From CALNYS01 sp942490855 (GTDB taxonomy: Bacteria; Planctomycetota; Phycisphaerae; Phycisphaerales; UBA1924), in assembly GCA_942490855.1 (NCBI GenBank), contig CALNYS010000004.1, positions 1,054,001 through 1,118,000 of the forward strand: 64,000 bases of DNA, written 5' to 3'. The translations under genes were made by a program, and so were the position numbers. The first letter of the stretch is position 1. Each line of letters starts with the position of its first letter. Positions 51,866 to 60,459 of this stretch are shown here, piece after piece. The notes under the pieces are model-generated. The model saw only the letters and a list, made by a program, of their open reading frames with translations, made no database searches and was not told where the DNA came from.

Positions 51866-53128
51866 TTAGGCCGCGCGGCGACGACGCACGTTGCTCTTGC
51901 GAGCGGTCGTGCGGCGGGTCGAACCGACCAGGCGGAGCTGGGGGCTCGAGCGACGCGAGGTGCTCTTGCGAGCCGTCGTCTTGCGAGCGGCGGGCTTACG
52001 AGCCGTGGTCTTGCGGGCGGTGCTCTTGCGGGCCGTCGTCTTGCGGGCGGCGGGCTTGCGAGCGGCGGGCTTACGAGCCGTGGTCTTGCGCGCGGTCGTC
52101 TTGCGGGCCGTCGTCTTACGGGCGGCGGGCTTGCGGGCCGTGGTCTTGCGGGCGGCGGGCTTGCGAGCGGTGGTCTTGCGACCGGTGGCCTTGCGGGCGG
52201 TGCTCTTGCGGGCCGTCGTCTTGCGAGCGGCGGGCTTACGAGCGGTGGTCTTGCGACCGGTGGCCTTGCGGGCGGTGCTCTTGCGGGCCGTCGTCTTACG
52301 GGCGGCGGGCTTGCGAGCGGTGGTCTTGCGACCGGTGGCCTTGCGAGCGGTGCTCTTGCGGGCCGTGGTCTTACGGGCGGCGGGCTTGCGGGCCGTGGTC
52401 TTGCGGGCGGCGGGCTTGCGAGCGGTGGTCTTGCGACCGGTGGCCTTGCGGGCGGTGCTCTTGCGGGCCGTCGTCTTGCGAGCGGCGGGCTTACGAGCGG
52501 TGGTCTTGCGACCGGTGGCCTTGCGGGCGGTGCTCTTGCGGGCCGTCGTCTTACGGGCGGCGGGCTTGCGAGCGGTGGTCTTGCGACCGGTGGCCTTGCG
52601 AGCGGTGCTCTTGCGGGCCGTGGTCTTACGGGCGGCGGGCTTGCGGGCCGTGGTCTTGCGACCGGTCGTCTTGCGGGCGGTGCTCTTGCGGGCCGTGGTC
52701 TTACGGGCGGCGGGCTTGCGAGCGGTGGTCTTGCGAGCGGTGGTCTTGCGAGCGGTGCTCTTGCGGGCCGTCGTCTTACGGGCGGTCGTCTTGCGAGCAG
52801 CGGGCTTACGGGCGGTGGTCTTCTTGGCCGTGGTCTTGCGAGCGGCGGGCTTGCGGGTGGTCTTGCGCGCCGTCGTCTTGCGGGCGGTGGACTTCTTCGC
52901 GGTGGTCTTGCGGGCGGCGGGCTTCCGCGTCGTCTTGCGAGCGGTGCTCTTCTTCGCCGTGGTCTTGCGGGCCGTGGTCTTACGAGCCGTGGTCTTGCGA
53001 CCGGTCGTCTTGCGTGCGGTGGTCTTGCGAGCGGCGGGCTTCTTGGCGGTGCTCTTGCGAGCGGTCGTCTTGCGGCCGGTCGTTTTACGCGTCGGCGTTC
53101 GTCGTGCGGTGGATTTCTTCGCGGGCAT
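51866..53128 (-). CDS. histone H1-like Lys/Ala/Thr/Arg repeat protein
   Basis: A 420-residue, extremely basic protein starting MPAKKSTARRTPTRKTTGRK. It consists of five-residue units (TTARK, PAARK, STARK, ATGRK, TTGRK). A 25-residue super-repeat of five units, ATGRK-TTARK-PAARK-TTARK-STARK, occurs about six times in the middle. It ends in a short Ser/Arg segment (STSRRSSPQLRLVGSTRRTT) and RRRRAA. It resembles eukaryotic H1 tails and bacterial Hc1-like nucleoid proteins, and would bind DNA without a folded domain. There is no SWIB or globular domain. The repeat makes expansion or contraction by slippage likely, so length may vary between strains and its exact assembly should be treated with care. 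The opposite strand of this stretch also stays open, which is a by-product of the repeat. Confidence 0.8.
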   Translation of the reverse strand: MPAKKSTARRTPTRKTTGRKTTARKSTAKKPAARKTTARKTTGRKTTARKTTARKTTAKKSTARKTTRKPAARKTTAKKSTARKTTARKTTRKPAARKTTAKKTTARKPAARKTTARKTTARKSTARKTTARKTTARKPAARKTTARKSTARKTTGRKTTARKPAARKTTARKSTARKATGRKTTARKPAARKTTARKSTARKATGRKTTARKPAARKTTARKSTARKATGRKTTARKPAARKTTARKPAARKTTARKSTARKATGRKTTARKPAARKTTARKSTARKATGRKTTARKPAARKTTARKSTARKATGRKTTARKPAARKTTARKPAARKTTARKTTARKTTARKPAARKPAARKTTARKSTARKTTARKPAARKTTARKSTSRRSSPQLRLVGSTRRTTARKSNVRRRRAA

Positions 53129-53283
53129 AGGTAGGTCTCCGTGGGGAGCGACGCGTTCGCGGTGTGATTGGGTTGCCCCGCCGGCGGCGTCGCGTCTCGA
53201 AAAGGAAGTCGACGTGACTTTTCACCCCTCACGAAGAGAGCATGCACGTCGGAACGCCGGGGGAATCGGCCCTGCGCAGCATG

Positions 53284-53307
53284 GTGCATAAGTTTGGACG
53301 TGCATAA
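53284..53307. promoter_or_regulatory. direct repeat, possible operator
   Basis: GTGCATAA occurs twice (53284-53291 and 53300-53307), with start points 16 bases apart, in the 293-base region between the divergent histone-like and DAHP-synthase genes. It lies in a local A/T-rich patch and might be an operator or promoter element. Nothing else in this intergenic stretch can be named. Confidence 0.3.
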
Positions 53308-53421
53308 TTTCAGAAAAAGTGTCAAAGTGGTCTCGTCACGACGGACCGCGAGACCGACGGGCGGCGCACGCGGACACGAAACTTCACGCCCCCGCACTCG
53401 ACGGACCGAAAGGGCCCGCCC

Positions 53422-54804
53422 TTGACCCAGACGCAGACTCCACCGACACACGGCGCGTCCGGCGACTGGACGCCGGACTCCTGGCGCGCCCGCCCCGCCG
53501 CCCAGTCCGCGCCCTACGCCGACGCCGACACGCTCCGCGCCGCCGCGAAGCGCCTCAGCGCCCTCCCCCCCCTCGTCACCTCCTACGAGATCGAACGCCT
53601 CAAGGGCGAGCTCGCCGAGGCCGGGCGCGGCGAGCGCTTCGTCCTCCAGGGCGGCGACTGCGCCGAGACCCTCGACGAGTGCCGACCCGAGATCGTCGCC
53701 AACAAGCTCAAGATCCTTCTCCAGATGTCGCTCGTCCTCGTCCACGGCGGGCGCAAGCCGGTGGTGCGCGTGGGACGCTTCGCGGGGCAGTACGCCAAGC
53801 CGCGCTCCAAGCCCACCGAGACGCGCGACGGGCTGGAGCTGCCCAGCTACTTCGGCGACCTCGTCAACCGCCCCGGTTTTTCAAGGGATGAACGCGAACC
53901 CGACCCGTGGCTCCTCGTCGAGGGGTACAAGCACGCGGCGCTCACGCTCAACTTCGTGCGCGCCCTCGTGGACCACGGCTTCGCCGACCTCCACCACCCC
54001 GAGCACTGGGACCTGTCCTTCTTCGAGCACGCCGACCTCCCGGCCGACCTGCGCGACGAATACCGACGGACCAGCGCCAGCCTCGCCGAGGCCCTGCGCT
54101 TCCTCGAAGCGCTGGGCGAGCAGGGCATCGACGAGATCACACGCGTCGGGTTCTACACCAGCCACGAGGGGCTCAACCTGGAGTACGAGTCCGCCCAGAC
54201 CCGGCGCGTGCCCCGGCGAGAGGGGTGGTACGACCTCTCCACACACCTGCCCTGGATCGGCGAGCGCACCCGCGATCTCGCCGGCGCCCACGTCGAGTTC
54301 TTCCGCGGCATCGAGAACCCCGTGGGGGTGAAAGTCGGACCCGACGCCGACCCCGGCGAGGTCGTCGAGCTCGTGCGCACGCTCAACCCGCGCCGCGAAG
54401 AGGGCAAAGTGGTTCTGATATCTCGCATGGGCGCCGAGCGCGCCGCCAAAGCGCTGCCGAAGATTATCGGAGCTGTCTCCTCCGCCGACGTCCCCGCCCT
54501 CTGGCTCTGCGATCCGATGCACGGGAACACCCGTTCGACCGGCTCGGGGGTAAAGACGCGCCGCTTCGACGACATCCTCAGCGAGCTCGAGGCTGTGATG
54601 GACGCCCATGATTCCCTCGGGACCGTGCTGGGCGGGGTGCACTTCGAGCTCACGGGCGAGGACGTCACCGAATGCGTCGGCGGCGGCGCTGGCGTGACCG
54701 AGGACGACCTCGCCGCCCGCTACACCAGCCTCTGCGACCCCCGCCTGAATTACGCCCAGGCGCTCGAGATGGCGTTCCGCGTCGCCCGTCGCCTGCGTCC
54801 GTAA
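53422..54804 (+). CDS. class II DAHP synthase
   Basis: A 460-residue enzyme of the plant/mycobacterial-type (class II) 3-deoxy-D-arabino-heptulosonate-7-phosphate synthase family, the first step of the shikimate route. It starts at TTG 53422. Diagnostic blocks are ERFVLQGGDCAETLDE, KPVVRVGRFAGQYAKPRSKP, GFYTSHEGLNLEYESAQTR, WIGERTRDLAGAHVEFFRGI with NPVGVKVGP, and PALWLCDPMHGNTRSTGSGV with the metal-ligand His. No AroQ-type chorismate mutase domain is fused. It is not near other shikimate genes. It is divergent from the histone-like gene. Confidence 0.93.
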   Translation: MTQTQTPPTHGASGDWTPDSWRARPAAQSAPYADADTLRAAAKRLSALPPLVTSYEIERLKGELAEAGRGERFVLQGGDCAETLDECRPEIVANKLKILLQMSLVLVHGGRKPVVRVGRFAGQYAKPRSKPTETRDGLELPSYFGDLVNRPGFSRDEREPDPWLLVEGYKHAALTLNFVRALVDHGFADLHHPEHWDLSFFEHADLPADLRDEYRRTSASLAEALRFLEALGEQGIDEITRVGFYTSHEGLNLEYESAQTRRVPRREGWYDLSTHLPWIGERTRDLAGAHVEFFRGIENPVGVKVGPDADPGEVVELVRTLNPRREEGKVVLISRMGAERAAKALPKIIGAVSSADVPALWLCDPMHGNTRSTGSGVKTRRFDDILSELEAVMDAHDSLGTVLGGVHFELTGEDVTECVGGGAGVTEDDLAARYTSLCDPRLNYAQALEMAFRVARRLRP

Positions 54805-54900
54805 GCCCGACGCGTCTCAAAATCATCCGAAACGCTGAAGCCGCCCCGCGAGCGGTCCGATACCGCCGGTGCGCCAACCGGTGCAGAAAGACGACGCCGC

Positions 54901-55247
54901 ATGAGCCTCGCCCCCCACAACGCCGTGAAGATCGACGCGTTCCGCGTCCGTGCTCCCGGCCCGGACCGTCGGCGCTCGCCGCGGTTCGACGCGTTGGGCC
55001 CCGGCGAGATCCGCTCGACCGCGGGCGACACGCTCGGTTCGATGCGACTGATCGACGAGAGCGACGGCGGGATGGCGTGCGCCACCGGAGCCGACGTCGA
55101 GATCGGTCAGGTCGTCACCGTCCGCGTCGGAGGCGCTACAGAGTGCTGGCGCCCGGCTGTCATCGTCAGCGCGCGCTCGACTGCGGCACGATCAAGCGCC
55201 TGGGCTTGATGTACCAGCGCCCGCTGTCGGCCCGTCGGGCCGCATAA
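54901..55247 (+). CDS. PilZ domain protein, one frameshift near its 3' end
   Basis: A ~115-residue protein from ATG 54901 with the c-di-GMP-binding motifs: RRRSPRFDA (RxxxR) and LIDESDGGM (DxSxxG). In the original frame it would end at 55209 with a nonsense tail (STAARSSAWA). At about 55175, a GCGCGC tract, the neighbouring frame carries a convincing PilZ end, LDCGTIKRLGLMYQRPLSAR, to a stop at 55247. A single-base indel therefore probably interrupts an intact gene. The corrected end overlaps the convergent HIT gene by 56 bases. It would act as a c-di-GMP sensor in the cytoplasm. Confidence 0.7.
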
Positions 55248-55815
55248 GCGCCCACTCGGCCCGGTAACGGGCGGCCATCACATCAAGAGCCGACGGGATC
55301 ACCCGGATCTGCGCGACCACCGTCGCGAAGTTCACGTCCCCGTTCCATCGCGGCGCCACGTGCGCGTGCAGATGCTGGGGCACCCCAGCGCCGCCGGCCG
55401 CCCCCTGGTTGATCCCGATATTCAGCCCCTGCGGGTTGAGCGTGCGCTCGGCGAGCCCCGCCGCGAGCGTCACCAGCGCCCACAGCGCCGCCTGCTGCTC
55501 CGGCGCGTACTCGGTCAGCGCCCCGCGTCCTTCCCCCAGCGCCGCGAGCAGATGCCCGTTTGTGTACGGGTAGCGGTTGAGCAGGATCATCCCGCCCGTG
55601 GCGCCCGAGCCCACCCGCGCGATGACGTGGTTCTCGACGTCGCGCTCCGGCGCCATCCAGTACTCGCTGAGAAAACACCCGCTCGGCGCGGCGCCGCGCG
55701 GGTCGCACTCGCCGGTTGAACCGTCCAGCGCCCGCATGTACGCGTCGCGCCACGGCGCCGAGACCGCTTCCGGTCGGCGCGCGTACGGGTCAGGATCGCG
55801 GGGATTCGTGGCCAT
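55192..55815 (-). CDS. HIT family hydrolase/phosphorylase
   Basis: A 207-residue protein started at ATG 55815. The histidine triad is QHLHAHVAPRW (HxHxH), preceded by LNIGINQGAAGGAGVP. The region GGMILLNRYPYTNGHLLAAL is the typical 'vilNryPYn.GHlmv.p' block of Ap4A phosphorylase-like HIT proteins. An N-terminal extension of ~45 residues precedes the fold. Likely substrates are dinucleoside polyphosphates. It is divergent to pepA, with the two starts only 67 bases apart. The 3' end overlaps the corrected PilZ gene. Confidence 0.88.
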   Translation of the reverse strand: MATNPRDPDPYARRPEAVSAPWRDAYMRALDGSTGECDPRGAAPSGCFLSEYWMAPERDVENHVIARVGSGATGGMILLNRYPYTNGHLLAALGEGRGALTEYAPEQQAALWALVTLAAGLAERTLNPQGLNIGINQGAAGGAGVPQHLHAHVAPRWNGDVNFATVVAQIRVIPSALDVMAARYRAEWALMRPDGPTAGAGTSSPGA

Positions 55816-55882
55816 CTGAGAGGTCTCGTCCGGCGCGGAGTGTACACTCGTGCCCCGGTACCGAGGGAAGAAGGAGCAAGCC

Positions 55883-57385
55883 ATGTTCGAGAGCGTCGCC
55901 GTATCGTCCAAGGGGAAAGCCGAAGCACTGGTCGTCGGCGTGTTCGCGGGCAAGTCGGGGGCCGCCCCGCTCGACGCCGACACGAAGGCCCACGCGCATG
56001 CGGCCGCCATCGAGCAGGCACGCAAGCTCCCCGAGTGCAGCGGCGCGGTGGGGACGCTCGGCGAGGTGTTCACAGACGGACGCTCGCCCCAGCGGGTGCT
56101 GGTCGTCGGGCTGGGCGACAAGAAAGACCTCACGCTCGAAACCTTCCGCCAGTCGATGACCGCCGCGTACAAGCGCCTCGCCGCGGTAAAAGCCGCGACG
56201 GCCGAGCTCGCTCTCGCCGGCCCGCTCACCGCCGCCAAGATGGATCTGGAAGAGGCGGGGCGCGCGGCGGGCGAGATCGCCTCGCTCATGGCCTACGACT
56301 GCGACCGCTTCAAGGGCGCCGAGGCCCGCAAAAAGCTCAACAAGCCCAAGCTCGCCCTGCGATCTGACGACAGCGCCTTCGAGCGCGCGATGAAGCGCGG
56401 CGTGGCGATCGGCGCCGGCGTCAACGCCGCGCGCGAGTGCTCCGACACCCCGCCCAACATCGCGACGCCCAAATGGATGGTCGCCCAGGCCCGGGCGCTC
56501 GCGCGCAAGCACGACACGGTCAGCGTCCGCGTGATCGAGGGCGCGGCCCTCGCCAAGGAGCGGCTCGAAGGCCTGATCAACGTCGGCAAGGCCTCGGAGA
56601 ACGCGCCCTGCCTGATTCGCATCGCCTACACACCCGCCAACGCCGCCAAGTCGGCCAAGCCGATCGTCCTCATCGGGAAGACGATCACCTACGACACCGG
56701 CGGTCTCTCCATCAAGCCCTCCCCCAGCATGGCGGGCATGAAGCACGACATGGGCGGCGGCTGCGCCGCGCTGGGCGCGATGCACATCATCGCGTCGGTC
56801 GTCAAACCCAAGCGCCCGGTCATCGCGCTGCTCCCCGCCGCCGAGAATTCCATCAGCGACGAGGCGTACCGCCCCGACGACGTCCTGACCTTCCGCAACG
56901 GGAAGACCGTCGAGATCACGAACACCGACGCCGAGGGGCGCCTCGTGCTCGCCGACGCCCTTTGCTGGGCGTGCGACAAGGAAAAGCCCGAGTGCATGAT
57001 CGACATGGCGACGCTCACCGGTGGCGTCGTCGTCGCGCTCGGCTCGACCTACGCGGGCCTGTGGAGCGATCACGACAAGCTTCGCTCGCGCATCGACGCC
57101 GCGGCGGACATGACCGGCGAGCGCGTCTGGCGCCTCCCGCTCCACGACGAATACACCGAGATGATGAAGTCGAGCGTCGCCGACCTCGTGAACTCCAACC
57201 CGAACCGCAAGGCCCACCCCATCCAGGGCGCCGCGTTCCTCCGGCAGTTCGTCGATCCCTCGGTCCCGTGGGCGCACATCGATATCGCCGGCACCTGGGA
57301 CGTCGAGTCGCCGACCGGTCCGTTCGCCCGCGGCGCCACCGGCTTCGGCGCCCGCCTGGTCGCGCGTGTGATCGAAGACTGGTAA
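55883..57385 (+). CDS. pepA: leucyl aminopeptidase (M17)
   Basis: A 500-residue enzyme started at ATG 55883 with AAGGAG six bases upstream. The N-terminal macro-like domain is followed by the catalytic domain with GKTITYDTGGLSIKPSPSMA and GMKHDMGGGCAALGAM, and the signature NTDAEGRLVLADAL. A full set of zinc ligands (Lys, Asp, Asp, Asp, Glu) appears present. It removes N-terminal residues from peptides in the cytoplasm, as a hexamer. Its stop lies 11 bases from the convergent phage-like cluster. Confidence 0.93.
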   Translation: MFESVAVSSKGKAEALVVGVFAGKSGAAPLDADTKAHAHAAAIEQARKLPECSGAVGTLGEVFTDGRSPQRVLVVGLGDKKDLTLETFRQSMTAAYKRLAAVKAATAELALAGPLTAAKMDLEEAGRAAGEIASLMAYDCDRFKGAEARKKLNKPKLALRSDDSAFERAMKRGVAIGAGVNAARECSDTPPNIATPKWMVAQARALARKHDTVSVRVIEGAALAKERLEGLINVGKASENAPCLIRIAYTPANAAKSAKPIVLIGKTITYDTGGLSIKPSPSMAGMKHDMGGGCAALGAMHIIASVVKPKRPVIALLPAAENSISDEAYRPDDVLTFRNGKTVEITNTDAEGRLVLADALCWACDKEKPECMIDMATLTGGVVVALGSTYAGLWSDHDKLRSRIDAAADMTGERVWRLPLHDEYTEMMKSSVADLVNSNPNRKAHPIQGAAFLRQFVDPSVPWAHIDIAGTWDVESPTGPFARGATGFGARLVARVIEDW

Positions 57386-57396
57386 GCAGCCGGCAG

Positions 57397-57654
57397 CTAT
57401 TCAGTATCCTGACGCCGCGACAGCATCATCGCCAGCGCCCGCTGCGCTGATTCGAGCGACGCGATCGCACGAGTGTTCTCCGTGACGACCCGCAGGAGCT
57501 GCTCGAGCTGCACGCGCTGTTCCATAATCCGCTCGTGCGCCTGCCCGAGACGCTGCTCGCGCCCGGCGCCCGACCGGCGCTCGAGCATCCACATCAGCGC
57601 GATCAGCCCCGCCACCCCCGACTGCGCCGCCAGGGTGAACACGTCTGCTTCCAT
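57397..57654 (-). CDS. small membrane protein of phage-like cluster (possible holin-like)
   Basis: An 85-residue protein with one N-terminal helix (FTLAAQSGVAGLIALMWMLE) and then a coiled-coil-like tail (RIMEQRVQLEQLLRVVTENT with RAIASLESAQRALAMML). AAGGAG before the ATG at 57654 overlaps the stop of the previous gene. The layout resembles phage holin- or spanin-like small proteins and the short membrane proteins at the ends of phage tail modules, but the evidence is only topology and position. It is the last gene of the cluster. No endolysin is next to it. Confidence 0.45.
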   Translation of the reverse strand: MEADVFTLAAQSGVAGLIALMWMLERRSGAGREQRLGQAHERIMEQRVQLEQLLRVVTENTRAIASLESAQRALAMMLSRRQDTE

Positions 57655-57665
57655 CCCTGCGCTCC

Positions 57666-58037
57666 TTACCCGAACCGGATGTAGTCCACTTCGTACGCCA
57701 TGCTCACCGTCCGGCCGTGCTCGATCGGTCCTGTGGGTTTCATCCGTAGCAGCGACATGCTTGCGAGGATCTTCCCGCTCGGCAGGACCAAGGCGCCGGT
57801 GAGCACGGCTTCAGCGCGATCCTGGATCAGCTCGATCTGATCCCACAGATCGTCGTCGTCTGCGCCGATCAGCCGCCCGGTCTGGACGACGCGCAGCTCG
57901 AGATCCTCAACAACAACGGTCGTGTGCTGCAGATCGTCGAGCGTGAGCGGGGGAAGAAAGAGCGATCCCACCGGCTTGATGGCAAACCGCTGAGGGCCGG
58001 AATCAAACAGCGCCTGCCCACTGATCGTGCTTCCCAT
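57666..58037 (-). CDS. phage structural protein, unknown (tail-like)
   Basis: A 123-residue beta-rich protein (TISGQALFDSGPQRFAIKPV; VVVEDLELRVVQTGRLIGAD; LASMSLLRMKPTGPIEHGRT). It has no signal or membrane segment. A GAGGGGAG ribosome site before its ATG overlaps the stop of the upstream gene, so it is coupled to it. Position after capsid and connector-like genes suggests a tail or neck component. No family is recognised by eye. Confidence 0.45.
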   Translation of the reverse strand: MGSTISGQALFDSGPQRFAIKPVGSLFLPPLTLDDLQHTTVVVEDLELRVVQTGRLIGADDDDLWDQIELIQDRAEAVLTGALVLPSGKILASMSLLRMKPTGPIEHGRTVSMAYEVDYIRFG

Positions 58038-58039
58038 AG

Positions 58040-58462
58040 CTACTTACTCCCCTCGTCCGACGAAGCGAGCGGCCGTGCGACGCCGTCCTCTGACACCGCA
58101 CGGCACACGATCCGTTGAACAGGACCGCTCCCGCCGTGGAGGGTGTGCTTCACCCCGATGACAACGACGATCGCTTCGACGGTCTCGGCGTACGCGCTCG
58201 CGCCGGACGGCGCCGCAGTAAACCGCAGTGCGCCCTGATCACCGGGCGCCACGCCGTCGAGCAGCCCGGCGGTCTCGGCCGTTGTTTCTCGCTCGATCAC
58301 AAGCTCAACGGAGATATCGGCGGCATCGAGAAACGTCGCGTACGGCCCGCCGTCGGTCCATTCTTCGATCACACGCTTCGCAGTAGTGCTTGTCGTGATT
58401 GCGCGAACGCCCGTGAGGGTCGTTCCCATGAGATTCACGCTCCTCGGTTCAATCCAAAGCAT
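58040..58462 (-). CDS. phage structural protein, unknown (tail-like)
   Basis: A 140-residue protein with many beta strands and Thr/Ala-rich sequence (GTTLTGVRAITTSTTAKRVI; AADISVELVIERETTAETAG; AYAETVEAIVVVIGVKHTLH). A GAGGGAG ribosome site overlaps the stop of the upstream gene, so the start at ATG 58462 is preferred over ATG 58429. Likely a tail or neck protein by place in the cluster; the function is not read from any motif. Confidence 0.45.
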   Translation of the reverse strand: MLWIEPRSVNLMGTTLTGVRAITTSTTAKRVIEEWTDGGPYATFLDAADISVELVIERETTAETAGLLDGVAPGDQGALRFTAAPSGASAYAETVEAIVVVIGVKHTLHGGSGPVQRIVCRAVSEDGVARPLASSDEGSK

Positions 58463-58467
58463 GCGGG

Positions 58468-59103
58468 TTACTCCCTCACCAGACGCGCCGGCTGCACACG
58501 ACGAACACGGTCAACGAGACCATCGCCGTCCGTGTCGAGGCGTGCGCAGACACGCCGGAGCTCAGCGCGGGCACGCTGGCCATACCAGGACGATCGGGCC
58601 CAGAAAGGATCGCTCGTTTCCGTCCTCGATGACGCAGCGGCGTACACGAGTTCCAGCGTGCCGAGCGCGATCAGACGTACAACGCCAGCTTCTGCGAGAA
58701 CGGTGAGCGCAGACTCACTCTGACTCTCCCAGCCGTCAACGCCGAGAGAACGCGTGACACGCGACTCCGCTTCAGCGATCTGGATGTCAAAGGAAGAAAT
58801 GCGCAGAGACAGTCCGGTTCCTTCGGCTGGCGGAACGAGCGGTAGTTCCGGCTCGGCTCGCAGGACTGACACCGACAGCGAGGTCTCACTGATCCGCTCG
58901 ACAACCTCGAGCGTCATGTTGTCGACGACGGCAACCGCCCCTTGGTCAACTCGAACGGTGGCGAACTGTGCGCTCGCGCTCGTTAAGACCGTTCCGCTCA
59001 GCGCCGCGTCCTCCGTGCGCGCACGCGTCTGCGCGGTAAAGGCGACGTCCCTGAACACATTGGGTTCGAACACGACAAGATCACGATCTGTCACCAAAGC
59101 CAT
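58468..59103 (-). CDS. connector-like phage protein
   Basis: A 211-residue protein started at ATG 59103, where GGGAGA lies six bases upstream (an in-frame ATG at 59139 is possible). It has beta-rich N-terminal half (DLVVFEPNVFRDVAFTAQTR), then helices (LAEAGVVRLIALGTLELVYA; DPFWARSSWYGQRARAELRR). It ends with the Asp/Gly loop RLDTDGDGLVDRVRRVQ, an EF-hand or dockerin-type calcium loop. Place directly after the capsid gene is typical of head-completion/connector proteins. It is separated from the capsid gene by a terminator. Confidence 0.45.
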   Translation of the reverse strand: MALVTDRDLVVFEPNVFRDVAFTAQTRARTEDAALSGTVLTSASAQFATVRVDQGAVAVVDNMTLEVVERISETSLSVSVLRAEPELPLVPPAEGTGLSLRISSFDIQIAEAESRVTRSLGVDGWESQSESALTVLAEAGVVRLIALGTLELVYAAASSRTETSDPFWARSSWYGQRARAELRRVCARLDTDGDGLVDRVRRVQPARLVRE

Positions 59104-59151
59104 CGCGGTCTCCCAGAGGCGAAGAACGATTTCAGGCACCCGGACATAGCC

Positions 59152-59190
59152 GGAAGAAAGCCCGCCGACAGCGACAAGCCGACGGCGGGC
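59152..59190 (-). terminator. intrinsic terminator after the capsid gene
   Basis: GCCCGCCG/CGGCGGGC stem (59160-59167 with 59183-59190) and a T-rich run on the minus strand at 59152-59159. It lies 28 bases after the capsid stop and would reduce transcription of the genes further on, as is common after capsid genes. Confidence 0.65.
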
Positions 59191-59217
59191 ACACGGGAGG
59201 AGAGAGTCAATCCTCGA

Positions 59218-60393
59218 TCACACGTCGTCACCGAGCCCGTTGATGACGCCGTGCGCGTTCTCGTTCCTGAGCTCGAGCGTGTATTCGCCGATCACCTGGC
59301 CGGTCTCACTGTCTCCGCCAGAGGCCAGTCGCTTGAACTGGAAGCTCCGCCCGGCGAGAGGTAGCACGCTCGTGCGCGTAGAATCAAGAAGAATCACCGT
59401 GTCCTTGGGAACCCAGCGGCTCACGATCACGCGAGCAACGCCAAAGTCGCTCTCATACACACTCACGATGTCCTTGAGCGTCGTGTCCCCAGGCACGTAC
59501 CCACGCCTGTCCCCGACCATCTGATTGATCCGGCGCTTCTGAGCACCGTGACACACGATGGTGTCGATCGATGCGCTCGATTGTTCCCATATCGTTCGCA
59601 TCATCGTGTTCAGGATCGCTTCTGTCAGCAGATTTGCACCGCCCCCTTCGCCGAGCGGTAGCACAGAATCACCTGGTGTATGCACGTTGCTCGCCAGCTG
59701 CCCGAGCACACCGTTCATCGTGCGGCGTACCGTTCCTGCACCCTCCGGATCCGCAGTGGGCGCCACGCCGTTGATCACGCAGTTTTCCAGATCCCGAAGC
59801 AGTTCACGCAGCCGTTCCTGCATCTGGTACTGCAGCTCGTCTTCAACGCCAATAGTCGTCGCCGCGAGCTGCGAGCCGCTCACCTCTACCGCAGAAGTGA
59901 AAATCTGTGCGTAATTCTGCTTCCTCGCACGGTTCGTAAATCGCACCGCCGGCGAATCCGCACCCTCCAGCGCCGCGTTTCCAAGGATGTACAGCTTCTG
60001 GCCGTCAGCGAGCGCTTCCGAGCTCGTGCCGCCGTACCCGCGCACCACCGTCAGCTCGTCGTCCGTCACGCTCGTTACGAGCAAGATCTCGCCCGACCCC
60101 TCCGGTCGCACCTGATCCCCAGCAAGAAAATGCGAACCGTTCGAAACCTCGAACGAAGTCGCGGCCGTCGCGTTCGGCGTGAACGAACTCTCGTCAATCA
60201 CATCCGTGTTCGGCAGCAACGAGTCCTCGAGCCACTCGTGAACCGTGCTGCGCGCCTCACGCCTCGGATCTCCTAGATGATCCAGCAACGGCGTCTCGTG
60301 CGGACTGATCAGCCCGATGATGTCGCTGACGTCCTCTGCGATCTCAGGCAGTCCCGCCCCCGCCGAATACGTTGCCTTACCAGTAAATGCCAT
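59218..60393 (-). CDS. major capsid protein (SU10/DUF5309-like, HK97-fold group)
   Basis: A 391-residue protein from ATG 60393 with GGGAGCG upstream. The N-terminal block EDVSDIIGLISPHETPLLDH is the 'edlsdii..isp.eTPf' motif of the SU10-type capsid group. Further typical parts are NRARKQNYAQIFTSAVEVSG, DELQYQMQERLRELLRDLEN, and the C-terminal domain with YESDFGVARVIVSRWVPKD and TVILLDSTRTSVLPL. It is full length with a normal frame. It would form icosahedral shells on the portal. Its high conservation of structure argues that it was maintained. Confidence 0.8.
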   Translation of the reverse strand: MAFTGKATYSAGAGLPEIAEDVSDIIGLISPHETPLLDHLGDPRREARSTVHEWLEDSLLPNTDVIDESSFTPNATAATSFEVSNGSHFLAGDQVRPEGSGEILLVTSVTDDELTVVRGYGGTSSEALADGQKLYILGNAALEGADSPAVRFTNRARKQNYAQIFTSAVEVSGSQLAATTIGVEDELQYQMQERLRELLRDLENCVINGVAPTADPEGAGTVRRTMNGVLGQLASNVHTPGDSVLPLGEGGGANLLTEAILNTMMRTIWEQSSASIDTIVCHGAQKRRINQMVGDRRGYVPGDTTLKDIVSVYESDFGVARVIVSRWVPKDTVILLDSTRTSVLPLAGRSFQFKRLASGGDSETGQVIGEYTLELRNENAHGVINGLGDDV

Positions 60394-60459
60394 CGTTGCG
60401 CTCCCTTTCATGATTGCTCGTTCTCATCGCCCCCTCATCCGCGCCGTGCCCAAACCTCA

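Noticed and set aside
51950..53080. CRISPR-like array
   Set aside because: The repeats follow a 15-base coding period without unique spacers and fit a protein repeat on the minus strand.
51891..53291. A 466-residue Leu/Arg/Val repeat protein on the plus strand
   Set aside because: It is the antisense of the histone-like repeat; the five-residue unit of 15 bases keeps other frames open. It has no ribosome site and implausible composition.
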